A stretch of DNA of 64,000 bases from Ruminococcus sp. (GTDB lineage Bacteria; Bacillota; Clostridia; Oscillospirales; Ruminococcaceae): assembly GCA_017478965.1 (NCBI GenBank), contig JAFVCV010000045.1, positions 1 to 64,000 of the forward strand. The letters run 5' to 3'. Position 1 is the stretch's first letter, and each line of letters starts with the position of its first letter. Of this stretch, positions 52,135 to 60,474 are shown piece after piece. The translations under genes and the position numbers were made by a program. Below the pieces are notes generated by a model. It was not told the DNA's origin. It saw nothing but the letters and a program-made list of their open reading frames with translations, and did not search any database.

Positions 52135-53478
52135 ATGAGGATAACGAAAAGAGGACTTATCAGGCTCACGGTGCTGCCTCTGGCGGCGGCGGCGGTCCTG
52201 GGGGTAAGAACGGCGCAGATGACCCAAGCGGCGCAGCAGAGCCAGAGGACGGTGGTGAACAACTACACAAGGGCTGTGGAGGAGCTGGCGCTTTCCTGCG
52301 AGGATCTTAGTTCTGTGCTGGAAAAGCAGCTTTACGCTGGCTCGGGGAAAATGCAGCAGAGTTTAGCAGTGGAGCTTTACCGTCAGGCAGGAACGGCCAA
52401 GGCGGCCCTTTCGCAGCTGCCTGTGGCGGAGCTGCAATTGCAGAACACCTATAAATTTCTTTCTCAGGTGGGAAACTACTCCATGTCACTGTCGGAAAAA
52501 CTGAACCGTGGTGAGAGCCTGAGCGAGGAGGAATATGAAAATATCAGAAAGCTGTATGATTTCTCAAAGGGCCTGAAAGACAAGATGTGGGACCTGGAGG
52601 GCGAGATAGCCGCCGGGGAGCTGAGCTTTCAGAAGGGGGCCGCAGAGCTGCTCGGAGGGACCGGGGACCCGCCCTACGTCACAGAGGGCTTTACGGACTT
52701 CGAGGGTAATTTTGACAGCTACCCAAAGCTTATCTACGACGGACCTTTCTCGGACAACATACTGGAGAGGGAGCCTTTGATGACCAAGGATGAAAAGCCG
52801 GTGGAGGAGGCCTTTGCCCTTAACAGAGCGGCGGGGGCCATGAGAGTCAGTCCCGGGGAGCTTTCTCAGACAGCCGAGGTCGGGGGGACCATGCCGGGCT
52901 GGCGGTTTAGCAGCGAGGACGGCGGGGTATTCTGTGAAGTCGCAAGGGACGGCGGCTTTATAAGCTATTTTCTGAACATGAGGACCGTTGACAAGCGCTC
53001 GCTGCAAAACAGCGCCGCCGTGGCCAAGGCGGAGGAATTCCTGGGTTATCTGGGGATACTTTCCATGGGGACCACCTATTTTGAGGTACAGAACAACGTG
53101 ATGACGGTGAATTTCTGCTATCTTGACAATGACCGGCGCATCTATCCGGACCTGGTAAAGGTCAGTGTGGCCATGGACAACGGCGATATTCTTGGTTATG
53201 ACGCCAGGGGTTTTCTGGTGAACCACACCGAAAGGACCTACCCGGAGGAGCTTTGTCCTCCGGAAAAGGCAGAAAAGGCTCTCAGCCCAAGGCTGCGGGT
53301 CAAAAAGCGGCGCCTGGCGGTCATTCCCACTGACGGGCTGAATGAAAAGCTCTGCTATGAGTTTACGTGCAGCGCTGACAGCGGCCGCAATGTTCTCATC
53401 TATATCAACGCTGTGACCGCCGAGGAGGAGGATATCCTTATCCTCAGCGAGACTGTCAACGGCATACTGGCCCAGTAA
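52135..53478 (+). CDS. ypeB: YpeB-like germination protein
   Basis: A 447-aa protein with an N-terminal membrane anchor (about 8-28), a helical N-terminal region (YTRAVEELALSCEDLSSVLEKQLY) and C-terminal PepSY-like domains (about 235-447). This is the architecture of YpeB, which is needed to place and protect SleB in the spore. Length agrees with Bacillus YpeB (about 450 aa). In Bacilli sleB and ypeB are adjacent; here the SleB-type gene is 2.4 kb upstream, separated by the spoIID-like and maf genes. The RBS AAAGGAG precedes ATG 52135. Its presence suggests a spore-forming ancestor or a current spore former. Confidence 0.85.
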   Translation: MRITKRGLIRLTVLPLAAAAVLGVRTAQMTQAAQQSQRTVVNNYTRAVEELALSCEDLSSVLEKQLYAGSGKMQQSLAVELYRQAGTAKAALSQLPVAELQLQNTYKFLSQVGNYSMSLSEKLNRGESLSEEEYENIRKLYDFSKGLKDKMWDLEGEIAAGELSFQKGAAELLGGTGDPPYVTEGFTDFEGNFDSYPKLIYDGPFSDNILEREPLMTKDEKPVEEAFALNRAAGAMRVSPGELSQTAEVGGTMPGWRFSSEDGGVFCEVARDGGFISYFLNMRTVDKRSLQNSAAVAKAEEFLGYLGILSMGTTYFEVQNNVMTVNFCYLDNDRRIYPDLVKVSVAMDNGDILGYDARGFLVNHTERTYPEELCPPEKAEKALSPRLRVKKRRLAVIPTDGLNEKLCYEFTCSADSGRNVLIYINAVTAEEEDILILSETVNGILAQ

Positions 53479-53498
53479 AAGATCTGTTCTAAAACGGA

Positions 53499-53533
53499 AA
53501 AACGCCTGTACTGTGCAGCAGTACAGGCGTTTT
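53499..53533. terminator. Bidirectional terminator between ypeB and the tautomerase gene
   Basis: A perfect 15-bp stem (53499-53513 with 53519-53533), 5-nt loop, A-run on one side and T-run on the other. Confidence 0.95.
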
Positions 53534-53540
53534 GTTTACC

Positions 53541-53882
53541 TTAGAAATTTGCTCCGTTCCAGCCCCAGTTCAATGTCTCGTCATACTTGACATATATCCT
53601 GGAGGGGCTGATGGAAAGCTGGTCGCCAAGGATATCCGATATCTTCCCGGTGAGCTTGGTGTAGGCGGCAGGATCGGCGCTGCCGTAGATGCTTACCTCC
53701 ACCATGGCGGCGGGGTCCTTGGTGCCCTTGAAATACAGTGTGTACTCAGGCTCGATGCCTACCATCAGCCAGCTCTCTGACTTTCCGGGTATTGCGGTGA
53801 TGGCCTGGCCCAGGGCGGACTTGATGGCCTCCTCCTTATCAGCGGGGACGGCGGTATTGGTCTTGATGTTGATGAATGGCAT
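53541..53882 (-). CDS. MIF/tautomerase-superfamily protein
   Basis: A 113-aa protein starting MPFINIKTN, with the catalytic proline at position 2 exposed after removal of Met. KSESWLMVGIEPEYTLYF and the ending YDETLNWGWNGANF match MIF-like tautomerases (phenylpyruvate/dopachrome tautomerase type) rather than the 60-aa 4-oxalocrotonate tautomerases. It has no signal peptide. It lies 16 nt after the nitroreductase gene and ends before a bidirectional terminator. Its physiological substrate in bacteria is unknown. Confidence 0.9.
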   Translation of the reverse strand: MPFINIKTNTAVPADKEEAIKSALGQAITAIPGKSESWLMVGIEPEYTLYFKGTKDPAAMVEVSIYGSADPAAYTKLTGKISDILGDQLSISPSRIYVKYDETLNWGWNGANF

Positions 53883-53898
53883 AGTTTATCCCTCCGTT

Positions 53899-54426
53899 TT
53901 ACTTGATATAATAAACATAGTTTTCTTTCCGTGGTTTTTCGGCAGGTCTTTCGCCCTTTGCGAAACCGATAACGCAGTGGCCGATGCCCTCGTAGTCCCC
54001 CTCGATCCCCAGGGAAGCGAGTATCTCCCTGCCCTCAGGGGTGGAGAATTCTTCCTTAGCCCGGTGTATCCAGCAGCTGCCAAGGCCCAGGTCGTTAGCG
54101 GCCAGCATAAGATTTCCCATAACAAGGCTGCCGTCGTAGACATAGGTGGGGGCGCTCCTGTCCGCCAGGACTATCAGGACCACCGGAGCGCCGTAGAATG
54201 GGTCGAAGTCGGGACCCTTTCCCATTATGGCGGCGTTCATGACGCTGAGCCTATCCCTCAGTTCTTTATTGGTAACGGCGATGATAACAGGGGACTGTCT
54301 GTTCATGCCGGTGGGGGCATAGGTACCGGCTTTGACGACCTCTTCTATAAGGGCCATATCCGGCATATCAGGCTCAAAGCTCCTGATGCTCCTGCGGCTT
54401 ATCATGTTTTCGATGGCTTTTCCCAT
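53899..54426 (-). CDS. Nitroreductase-family protein
   Basis: A 175-aa FMN-binding oxidoreductase with the N-terminal SRRSIRSFEPDMP and APTGMNRQSPVIIAV motif, a central DGSLVMGNLMLAANDLGLGSCWI motif, and IGFAKGERPAEKPRKENYV at the end. Such enzymes reduce nitro, quinone or flavin-like compounds using NAD(P)H. RBS AAAGGAGG precedes the ATG. It shares an orientation with the glycan operon upstream, with an 82-nt gap after the regulator gene, so it may be part of that transcript. The function in this context is not clear. Confidence 0.9.
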   Translation of the reverse strand: MGKAIENMISRRSIRSFEPDMPDMALIEEVVKAGTYAPTGMNRQSPVIIAVTNKELRDRLSVMNAAIMGKGPDFDPFYGAPVVLIVLADRSAPTYVYDGSLVMGNLMLAANDLGLGSCWIHRAKEEFSTPEGREILASLGIEGDYEGIGHCVIGFAKGERPAEKPRKENYVYYIK

Positions 54427-54508
54427 AAAAATACCTCCTTTGATCTATATCTGCAGCTGCGCAGATCTCTTGCAGCAACTGTCTCAAATACCTTTGCTGC
54501 GGTGCGTT

Positions 54509-55192
54509 TTACCGGGTCTGGTCCTTGTTATAGGCGTTGAAGATAAGTTCCTCCACGATGTCGTAGTGCTCGTCGATGGCCTTCATGCAGCGGTCCATAT
54601 CCTCGTTCAGCAAGCCGTTGACGATCTCGCTGTGAGCAATGTGCAGCTGCTCCATGACCTGAGGCGAGGCCAGGCTGATGGCCTTGTTTATCCATTCACG
54701 GTAGATGTTGGACAGCCCCTGCATAAGGGCCGTGAAGAACCTGTTCTCCGCCGCATAGATAAGCTCGTAGTGGAAAGCTCTGTCAGCGTCGGTCTGCTCC
54801 TTCTTGTTATTGCAGTGCTCAAGATCTTCCAGGGCAGTCTCTATCTTCTCCCGGCGTTCGTCAGAAAGGCCCATCTCGATGATGCTCCGGCAGACAGTCT
54901 TTTCCATATGCCGGCGAAACGAACAGATCTCACTGCGGTCGGTCTTATTGAGCATCAGCATAATGTCCATGACCCTTGCGAATGCCCCGGGCATATCTGC
55001 GGTGATGTAGTTCCCGGAGCCCTGGCGGCTCTCCACCAGGCCCAGTATCTCCAGGGTCCTCAGACTTTCTCTGGCAGAATTCCGGCTTATGCCAAGCTCC
55101 TCTGCGATGGCCCTTTCAGTGGGGAGCTTATCGCCCTCCTTCAGTTCCCCAGCGGCTATCTTCCTGTATATATACTCCACCGTTATGTCCAC
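54509..55192 (-). CDS. FadR-type GntR-family transcriptional regulator
   Basis: A 227-aa regulator. The N-terminal winged HTH (about 1-70) has KLPTERAIAEELGISRNSAR and the wing SRQGSGNYIT. The C-terminal all-helical FCD domain (about 80-220) has Asp/His positions expected to bind a metal and an organic acid, for example FHYELIYAAEN and IAHSEIVNGLL. FCD regulators often control sugar-acid or hexuronate genes. It starts 23 nt after the GH26 gene, so it is encoded in the same operon as the GH95 and GH26 enzymes and probably regulates them. The effector might be a product of that pathway. Confidence 0.9.
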   Translation of the reverse strand: MDITVEYIYRKIAAGELKEGDKLPTERAIAEELGISRNSARESLRTLEILGLVESRQGSGNYITADMPGAFARVMDIMLMLNKTDRSEICSFRRHMEKTVCRSIIEMGLSDERREKIETALEDLEHCNNKKEQTDADRAFHYELIYAAENRFFTALMQGLSNIYREWINKAISLASPQVMEQLHIAHSEIVNGLLNEDMDRCMKAIDEHYDIVEELIFNAYNKDQTR

Positions 55193-55215
55193 GGCGCTCC
55201 CTCCTCTGCGAAAGC

Positions 55216-56988
55216 TCAGGCCTTTGATGAATCATCTTCTGCGCTGCCTGAGCTGCTGCTGTCCGTACCTGAACTGCTGCTTTCTGTATCCGAACTGCTG
55301 TTCTCGTCGGCCTTTTTCAGCTCTTCAGCGGCGGAAATGAAGTCCGGCAGCTTGTCCAGGGTGACTGTCAGCTCGTTATTGTAAACTGTTATTATGTCGT
55401 TTAATGAATTGTGTTCTTCGTTCAGCCCGCCGTCTTCACCGACCACGAAGCTGCCGCCCCACTGGCCGATATAGGACCACATGGCCTTCTGGTCAGCGAT
55501 GCTCTGCATTTTCGGAAAACTGCCGCACTCGCTCATGGCGATAGGCTTATTCTGTGCTATGCTTTGCAGATATATGAGCGAGTTGACCTGGCCGTCCTTA
55601 TTGCCGCTGTAAACGTCCACAGAAAGCACGTCACAGCTGCTGTTCCCGACATACCAGCCCGCATTCTGGGCTGACCACACCCATATGAGGTTGTTGAGCC
55701 CGTGCATAACTGTCATGCGGTCATACATCAGTTTCCACAGCCACTTGTAGGACTCTTCATCGCAGCCCCACCAGTAGTAGCCGTTGCTGGCCTCCTGAAG
55801 GGGCCTCCAGATGACGGCTGCGCCCTCGTCCCTGAGGACCTTCAGCTGCTCGGCAGCCTTGTCGATGTCGTTTATTATCAGCGCACATTCTTCGGATATC
55901 TTTCCGTCCTTGCGAAGAGCCTCTATCTCCTTAGCGGTGAGGTTGGCTATATTCTCTTCTGTCACGGCCTTTGAAAGGTCGAAATCGGTGCTGTCGGAAT
56001 AAATGCTCTCGGTGTTCTCAGGGTCCGTGGGTGCGGTCCAGTTCCACATATAGCCCACTATGCCCCCCTGCCTGCTCCAGGCCACGGCCTCCTTTATCTC
56101 GGCGGAGGCGCTCTTCTGTTTCTCATCGTCGGCAGAAGTCACATACATCAGGTCCCCGAACCTTATAGCCGGCAGCTTGCCGGTGGTCTTGAGCATCAGC
56201 TGGCTCTCGTAATCGGTGCCGATGGTGTCATACTGTCCTAAAAGTATCCTGCTGCCGAAGCTGTCGCAGAGGTACTTATATAGGGCCCTGGCGTTATAAG
56301 CGCTGTCCTTGTTGGAAAGGGCCGGGTCCTTTAAGGTAAATGAAAGCTTTTCTATCTCATCGCTGGCGGTCACTTCGATATGGTCTATATCTATCCCTCC
56401 GTCCTCAGGGACCACAGAGATCTGATTGGCGCCCTTTTCCAGCAGGATATTTTTAAAGGTGAAGGCCTCGAAGAGCCCTGTGCCGGTGGAGGTGAACTCG
56501 CTTATCTTTTCACCGTTGACGGACAGGCCGTTTCTCACCACGCTGTCTGCTCCGGCGGTAAGGGTGATGTTATAGTACTGCTTTTCGGGGAGGTCGAAGG
56601 TGATGACCCAGTCGTTCTCCTCGGTCAGTCCGGTGACATAGCCGGTGCCTTTGAAACCCGTGCAGCTGTCGGCGGTGCCTGCAGTGCCGTTCAGCGAGCC
56701 GCTCTCGGCGTTATACTCCTTAGAAAATTCAGTATAGGCTATGGCTGAGGGCTTTATCTTTACCTCTTCATATGTAGGCGGGCCCTCCGGGGTAGGCGTT
56801 TCGATAATGACCGGCACTATCTCCTCCTCGGCAGTGACCTCCTCATCGCCAGTAGCGTCCTCGTCGGCGGTGGTAAGCTCCGCATTGGTTTTTATAAATG
56901 TATTCTCAGCTATCTCCACCCCGCAGCCAGCTGCGGCAAACGCCATTACCAGCGCAGCTATAAGGGCGCAGATCATTCTCATTTTCAT
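55216..56988 (-). CDS. GH26 mannanase-like lipoprotein with a CBM35-like domain
   Basis: A 590-aa lipoprotein: signal sequence and lipobox AAAGC (Cys22), an acidic linker, a CBM35/CBM6-like domain (about 80-205, YNAESGSLNGTAG) and a GH26 domain (about 220-560). The acid/base Glu is in WRPLQEASNG and the nucleophile Glu in AMSECGSFP. GH26 enzymes mainly cut beta-1,4-mannan. A Ser/Asp/Glu-rich tail follows. ATG 56988 overlaps the GH95 stop codon (TGATG), so translation is coupled; the TTG at 57018 lies in the previous gene and would weaken the signal peptide. The protein would act on the outer face and supply short sugars to the cell. Specificity (mannan or other) cannot be read off here. Confidence 0.92.
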   Translation of the reverse strand: MKMRMICALIAALVMAFAAAGCGVEIAENTFIKTNAELTTADEDATGDEEVTAEEEIVPVIIETPTPEGPPTYEEVKIKPSAIAYTEFSKEYNAESGSLNGTAGTADSCTGFKGTGYVTGLTEENDWVITFDLPEKQYYNITLTAGADSVVRNGLSVNGEKISEFTSTGTGLFEAFTFKNILLEKGANQISVVPEDGGIDIDHIEVTASDEIEKLSFTLKDPALSNKDSAYNARALYKYLCDSFGSRILLGQYDTIGTDYESQLMLKTTGKLPAIRFGDLMYVTSADDEKQKSASAEIKEAVAWSRQGGIVGYMWNWTAPTDPENTESIYSDSTDFDLSKAVTEENIANLTAKEIEALRKDGKISEECALIINDIDKAAEQLKVLRDEGAAVIWRPLQEASNGYYWWGCDEESYKWLWKLMYDRMTVMHGLNNLIWVWSAQNAGWYVGNSSCDVLSVDVYSGNKDGQVNSLIYLQSIAQNKPIAMSECGSFPKMQSIADQKAMWSYIGQWGGSFVVGEDGGLNEEHNSLNDIITVYNNELTVTLDKLPDFISAAEELKKADENSSSDTESSSSGTDSSSSGSAEDDSSKA

Positions 56989-59372
56989 CAGGTGATATCC
57001 CTCTTTTTCCAAAAACAATTTTTACCAGCTTGTTCAGCCCGCTTTTCTCTTTCTTCGGGCGTGGTCTCTATAAATCCACAGCGGCAGACTGCCCCTGCTT
57101 TCATGTATGTCCCTATCATGTTTTCGCCGATGATAACGGTCGTGTCCTTGTCGTTGTCGATCTTAAATCCCACTGACCTGACGTTTTCGGGGTAGACGAT
57201 GCGCATAACGCCAGCTTTGTGGGCGATGACCTGACATTCCTTCAGCAGGCCATTTTCCCATTTACAGCTGACCTCAAAGCCTCCCCTGGCTCTCAGTCCC
57301 CTGAACTCTCCGTTCTTCCACGAAGGGGGCAGCGCAGGCAGGAGGACCAGCTCCCCGCCGCCGCTCTGGAGAAGCGCCTCGGCTATGCCGGCGGTGCCGC
57401 CGAAATTTCCGTCTATCTGGAAAGGCGGGTGCATATCGAAAAGGTTATCCGAGGTGGACCCTGCAAGCAGGGCGGTGATGTTTTCTTCCACCTTCTGCCC
57501 GTCCCAGAGCCTTGCCCAGTGGTTTATTATCCATGCCCTTGACCAGCCTGTGTGGCCGCCGCCGTAGGACAGTCTTCTCTCTAAGGTAGCCCTGGCCGCT
57601 TTGGCAAGCAGGGGCGTTTTCCTCACGGAGATAAGGTCTCCGGGGTAAAGACCGAAGAGCTGGCTTATATGGCGGTGGCCCGGCTCGGCCTCGTCGTAGT
57701 CCTCGGCCCATTCCATTATCTGCCCGTACTTTCCGATCTCAGGCTTTGGCAGCTTATATTTCATCAGCCCGAGCTTTTTTCTGAACTCTTCATCGACGTC
57801 AAGTATCTCCGAGGCCTTCATGACAGCATCGAACAGCGAGAAAACAATCATACTGTCCATAGTCGGACCCATGCAGACTGAACCTTTGGCGCCGCTTTTG
57901 GTGATATATGTATTTTCCGGAGAGACTGATGGGCTGGTGATGAGCTGGCCCTTATGGTTCTCCGTCAAAAACTCCGTGAAGAAAACTGCGGCCTCCTTCA
58001 TGGTGGGGTATTTCTCCATCAGCAGGTCCTCATCCAGGGTGAAAAGATAATGCTCCCAGATATGCAGACACAGCCATGCGGCCCCCATGGGCCACTGTGT
58101 TCCGGGTATCCACAGGTCCTGAGGGGCTGTGTCGCCCCAGATGTCGGTATTATGGTGACAGACAAAGCCCTGGCAGCCGTACATCTCCTTAGCGGTGACT
58201 CTTCCGTTGGGACGCATACGCTCGATATGGTCAAGCAATGGCATATGCAGCTCCGGCAAAGCGCAGACCTCGGCTGGCCAGTAGTTCATCTCGGTATTGA
58301 TATTCACTGTGTATTTACAGCCCCAGGCGGGCCACATATCCTTGTTCCAGATGCCCTGGAGGTTAAGGGGCAGGGTACCCTCACGGCTGCCGGCTATCAT
58401 AAGATAGCGGCCAAAATCGAAGTACAGAGCGCAAAGAGCACTGTCCTTGCCGCCCTCCTTTATCTTAGCCAGTCTCTCATTGGTAGGCATGGCGCTGCTG
58501 CCGCCGCTGTCGTCCTGAAGGGTAAGGCTTACCCTGTCGAAATAGGTCCGGTAGTCAGCGATATGGTCCTCCATGATCTTATCAAAGCCCTTTTCGGCGG
58601 CACTTTCCACATCGAACCGGGCAGCTGCCCTGGGGTCCTGTGTGCGGAAGGTGGTATGGGCGCCGAGGAGCAATGTTACCCTGTCGCAGTCCTTAGTAAT
58701 GATAGAATTGCCGTAGGCTCTGACCTGTCCCCCCTCGCCTATGACCTTTATGTGGGCAGCAAAGCTTATCCCGTCCCGGCCGCCCTCGCCGCCGGCAAAA
58801 ACGATGTCGCTGCTGCTGACGGGGGAATTGCAGTCAAAATAATCATCTCTGCCGTCAATGGTTATCTTCACGCTGACGGAGGCTTTTTCTGATGCGCAGA
58901 TCCTCAGTGCCAGCACCTGGTCCGGGGCAGAGCAGATAAGCTCACGCTTATAATCGACGCCGTTTATGGAATACTCGGCGGTGCAGACTGCATCTCTGAG
59001 AGACAGGCTCCTGTGACTGTAGCCGCAGGTGCTTTCTTCATAGTGGCTTATATAAAGCTCCCCTAAGGGCATATAGTGGCGCTGGTTTATGGGTGTGCCG
59101 CAGAAGGCTTCGCTGACCAGCTTTTCGGCCTCGTCTATCTTCTCATCTCTGAGAAGGTCCCTCACCCTCTGTAGGTTTTCCAGGGCGGAGGGATTGTTGC
59201 GATTTCTGGGTCCCCCTGACCAGAGGGAGTCCTCATTGAGCTGTATGCGCTCGGTAAGCGGCTGGCCGAAGGACATACCGCCTATGCGGCCGTTGCCCAC
59301 CGGCAGAGCGTCGTTCCAGTCCTCAGCGGGGCGGTCATACCAGAGCGTTTTACTGTCAAAAACATATTTCAT
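56988..59372 (-). CDS. GH95 alpha-L-fucosidase (or alpha-L-galactosidase)
   Basis: A 794-aa glycoside hydrolase without a signal peptide. GH95 hallmarks are WNDALPVGNGRIGGMSFG, LPLNLQGIWNKDMWPAWG, NINTEMNYWPAEV, CHHNTDIWGD and GHTGWSRAWIINHWARL. Full length matches the family (about 750-800 aa). GH95 enzymes remove alpha-1,2-linked fucose, or galactose in the related subfamily, from host glycans, xyloglucan or plant polymers. It is apparently cytoplasmic, so it would act on imported oligosaccharides. It is first in an operon with a GH26 mannanase-like lipoprotein and a FadR-type regulator. A transporter for the substrate is not seen nearby. Confidence 0.93.
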   Translation of the reverse strand: MKYVFDSKTLWYDRPAEDWNDALPVGNGRIGGMSFGQPLTERIQLNEDSLWSGGPRNRNNPSALENLQRVRDLLRDEKIDEAEKLVSEAFCGTPINQRHYMPLGELYISHYEESTCGYSHRSLSLRDAVCTAEYSINGVDYKRELICSAPDQVLALRICASEKASVSVKITIDGRDDYFDCNSPVSSSDIVFAGGEGGRDGISFAAHIKVIGEGGQVRAYGNSIITKDCDRVTLLLGAHTTFRTQDPRAAARFDVESAAEKGFDKIMEDHIADYRTYFDRVSLTLQDDSGGSSAMPTNERLAKIKEGGKDSALCALYFDFGRYLMIAGSREGTLPLNLQGIWNKDMWPAWGCKYTVNINTEMNYWPAEVCALPELHMPLLDHIERMRPNGRVTAKEMYGCQGFVCHHNTDIWGDTAPQDLWIPGTQWPMGAAWLCLHIWEHYLFTLDEDLLMEKYPTMKEAAVFFTEFLTENHKGQLITSPSVSPENTYITKSGAKGSVCMGPTMDSMIVFSLFDAVMKASEILDVDEEFRKKLGLMKYKLPKPEIGKYGQIMEWAEDYDEAEPGHRHISQLFGLYPGDLISVRKTPLLAKAARATLERRLSYGGGHTGWSRAWIINHWARLWDGQKVEENITALLAGSTSDNLFDMHPPFQIDGNFGGTAGIAEALLQSGGGELVLLPALPPSWKNGEFRGLRARGGFEVSCKWENGLLKECQVIAHKAGVMRIVYPENVRSVGFKIDNDKDTTVIIGENMIGTYMKAGAVCRCGFIETTPEEREKRAEQAGKNCFWKKRDIT

Positions 59373-59411
59373 AAGCGGCCCTCCCTTAGGTCCAAAATGT
59401 CACACAATAAT

Positions 59412-59440
59412 ATAATACCATATATTTTGCCGAATTACAA
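59412..59440 (-). promoter_or_regulatory. Promoter of the GH95-GH26 operon
   Basis: On the minus strand TTGTAA (59435-59440), 17 bp, TATTAT (59412-59417), 40 bp upstream of the GH95 start. Confidence 0.8.
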
Positions 59441-59498
59441 GTCTTTGGCAGGATTTCACACTAATTACACCTAACTTTCATTTTTAGTCCCAGAACGC

Positions 59499-59534
59499 AA
59501 AAAGGCCGGCTGTGCATAATTTACACAGCCGGCC
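59499..59534 (-). terminator. Terminator of the Panacea-domain gene
   Basis: A perfect 11-bp stem (59504-59514 with 59524-59534), 9-nt loop and five U on the minus strand. Confidence 0.9.
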
Positions 59535-59551
59535 AGGTCCTGATCTTTTCC

Positions 59552-59995
59552 CTATCTGAAATATTTTTTGAGCTTTTCAGGTGTTATTATACGCCCGGGC
59601 ACGTTCAGTGCGTGTCTGTATGGGCGCTGGTCGTGGACGATATTGGACATCATGGAATTGGACCAGTCAAAGGTATAGTCCACCACCTCATAGAGCAGCT
59701 GAGCGTCCTCCGGGGTAGACGCCATCATCTTTCCGGGCTTTTTCGGCATCGGTATGGGGTCTATGCCATACTCTGCATACTTCCTGTGGACAGCCGGCAC
59801 CACCGGGCCGTTCTCCCTTGCCACCAGGTCGTCCACAAAGCACACCTCGTCGGTCTGCATAAGAAAATAGGCCTGGACAAAGTACAGGATATCATTGAGC
59901 CTGTTATTGGTAATAGGTTTCTTGTTCTTGTGATAAAACTTGATTATATAGTCACTTAACTCAAATACATCATATTTAATGTGACCCTCTGCCAT
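59552..59995 (-). CDS. Panacea (DUF4065) domain protein
   Basis: A 147-aa cytoplasmic protein resembling the Panacea/DUF4065 (GepA-like) domain: LSDYIIKFYHKNKKPITNNR, LNDILYFVQAYFLMQ, VARENGPVVPAVHRKYAEYG. Panacea domains are frequent antitoxins that neutralise many unrelated toxins. No toxin gene adjoins it on either side, since the flanking genes are GH95 and the 76-aa gene beside cheW. ATG 59995 is preferred to the GTG three codons upstream because GAGGG stands 8 nt before it. It may be an orphan antitoxin or serve a different role. Confidence 0.8.
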   Translation of the reverse strand: MAEGHIKYDVFELSDYIIKFYHKNKKPITNNRLNDILYFVQAYFLMQTDEVCFVDDLVARENGPVVPAVHRKYAEYGIDPIPMPKKPGKMMASTPEDAQLLYEVVDYTFDWSNSMMSNIVHDQRPYRHALNVPGRIITPEKLKKYFR

Positions 59996-60004
59996 AAAAT
60001 ACAC

Positions 60005-60168
60005 CCTCTCTGACCGCTGATCTGCTGATTTGATACTTAATATAGTTAAAACATCATTAAAAATAACATATAATTATCTATAATATAAATTTTAACACAT
60101 AGATAACAAATTGTCAAGTGCCTAAAGAAAACAATCATTAAATTTGTAAAAACATATACTTGTTTTAA
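60005..60168. other. AT-rich gap upstream of the Panacea gene
   Basis: Very AT-rich, with no frame of interest. On the minus strand TTGTTA (60104-60109), 18 bp, TATTAT (60080-60085) is a candidate promoter. Confidence 0.4.
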
Positions 60169-60185
60169 GTGCGTATCAGCGCACT
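60168..60185 (-). terminator. Weak terminator-like hairpin after the cheA-cheW unit
   Basis: AGTGCG and CGCACT pair over 6 bp, then TTAAAA on the minus strand, 14 nt past the stop of the small gene. Confidence 0.35.
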
Positions 60186-60198
60186 CAGCGGGGCAGCC

Positions 60199-60429
60199 TC
60201 AGTCCTCCGACAGGGCCGAGCGCAGCTCCTGAAGGAATTCTATATCCTGGGCGTCCAGCTTTATGCTGGCGTTGAGATGCTGTCCGGCGGAATTTGTTAC
60301 CTTGATGTCGATAACGCTGCCCTCGTCCATACCGTTAGCGGCGGCGGCCAGAAAAGCCGGTATCTTAGGGTGGTTTTCCCGAAACTGCTCCAACATTCCT
60401 CTGAGCTTTACCAATGCCATTGGGTTCAT
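60199..60429 (-). CDS. Small protein of unknown function in the cheA-cheW operon
   Basis: A 76-aa soluble protein, MNPMALVKLRGMLEQFRENH to QELRSALSED, with a helical N-terminus, two likely beta strands (VIDIKVTNS, LNASIKL) and a helical end. It lies 45 nt after cheW on the same strand with an upstream GGAGG. No family recognised. Its place at the end of a chemotaxis operon suggests a linked role, but nothing in the sequence shows one. Confidence 0.75.
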   Translation of the reverse strand: MNPMALVKLRGMLEQFRENHPKIPAFLAAAANGMDEGSVIDIKVTNSAGQHLNASIKLDAQDIEFLQELRSALSED

Positions 60430-60474
60430 ATTTTTTACCTCCGTATCTCGTTTATTTGGTCAGCTGTCCGGTCC

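Noticed and set aside
53886-54143. 85-codon minus-strand frame overlapping the nitroreductase gene
   Set aside because: Another frame of the same DNA; the nitroreductase frame has the family motifs and RBS.
53689-55384. Plus-strand frames of 283 and 350 codons
   Set aside because: They are shadows of the nitroreductase and FadR-type genes, whose motifs are complete on the minus strand.
57954-58892. 312-codon plus-strand frame
   Set aside because: Antisense to the GH95 gene, which carries all family motifs.
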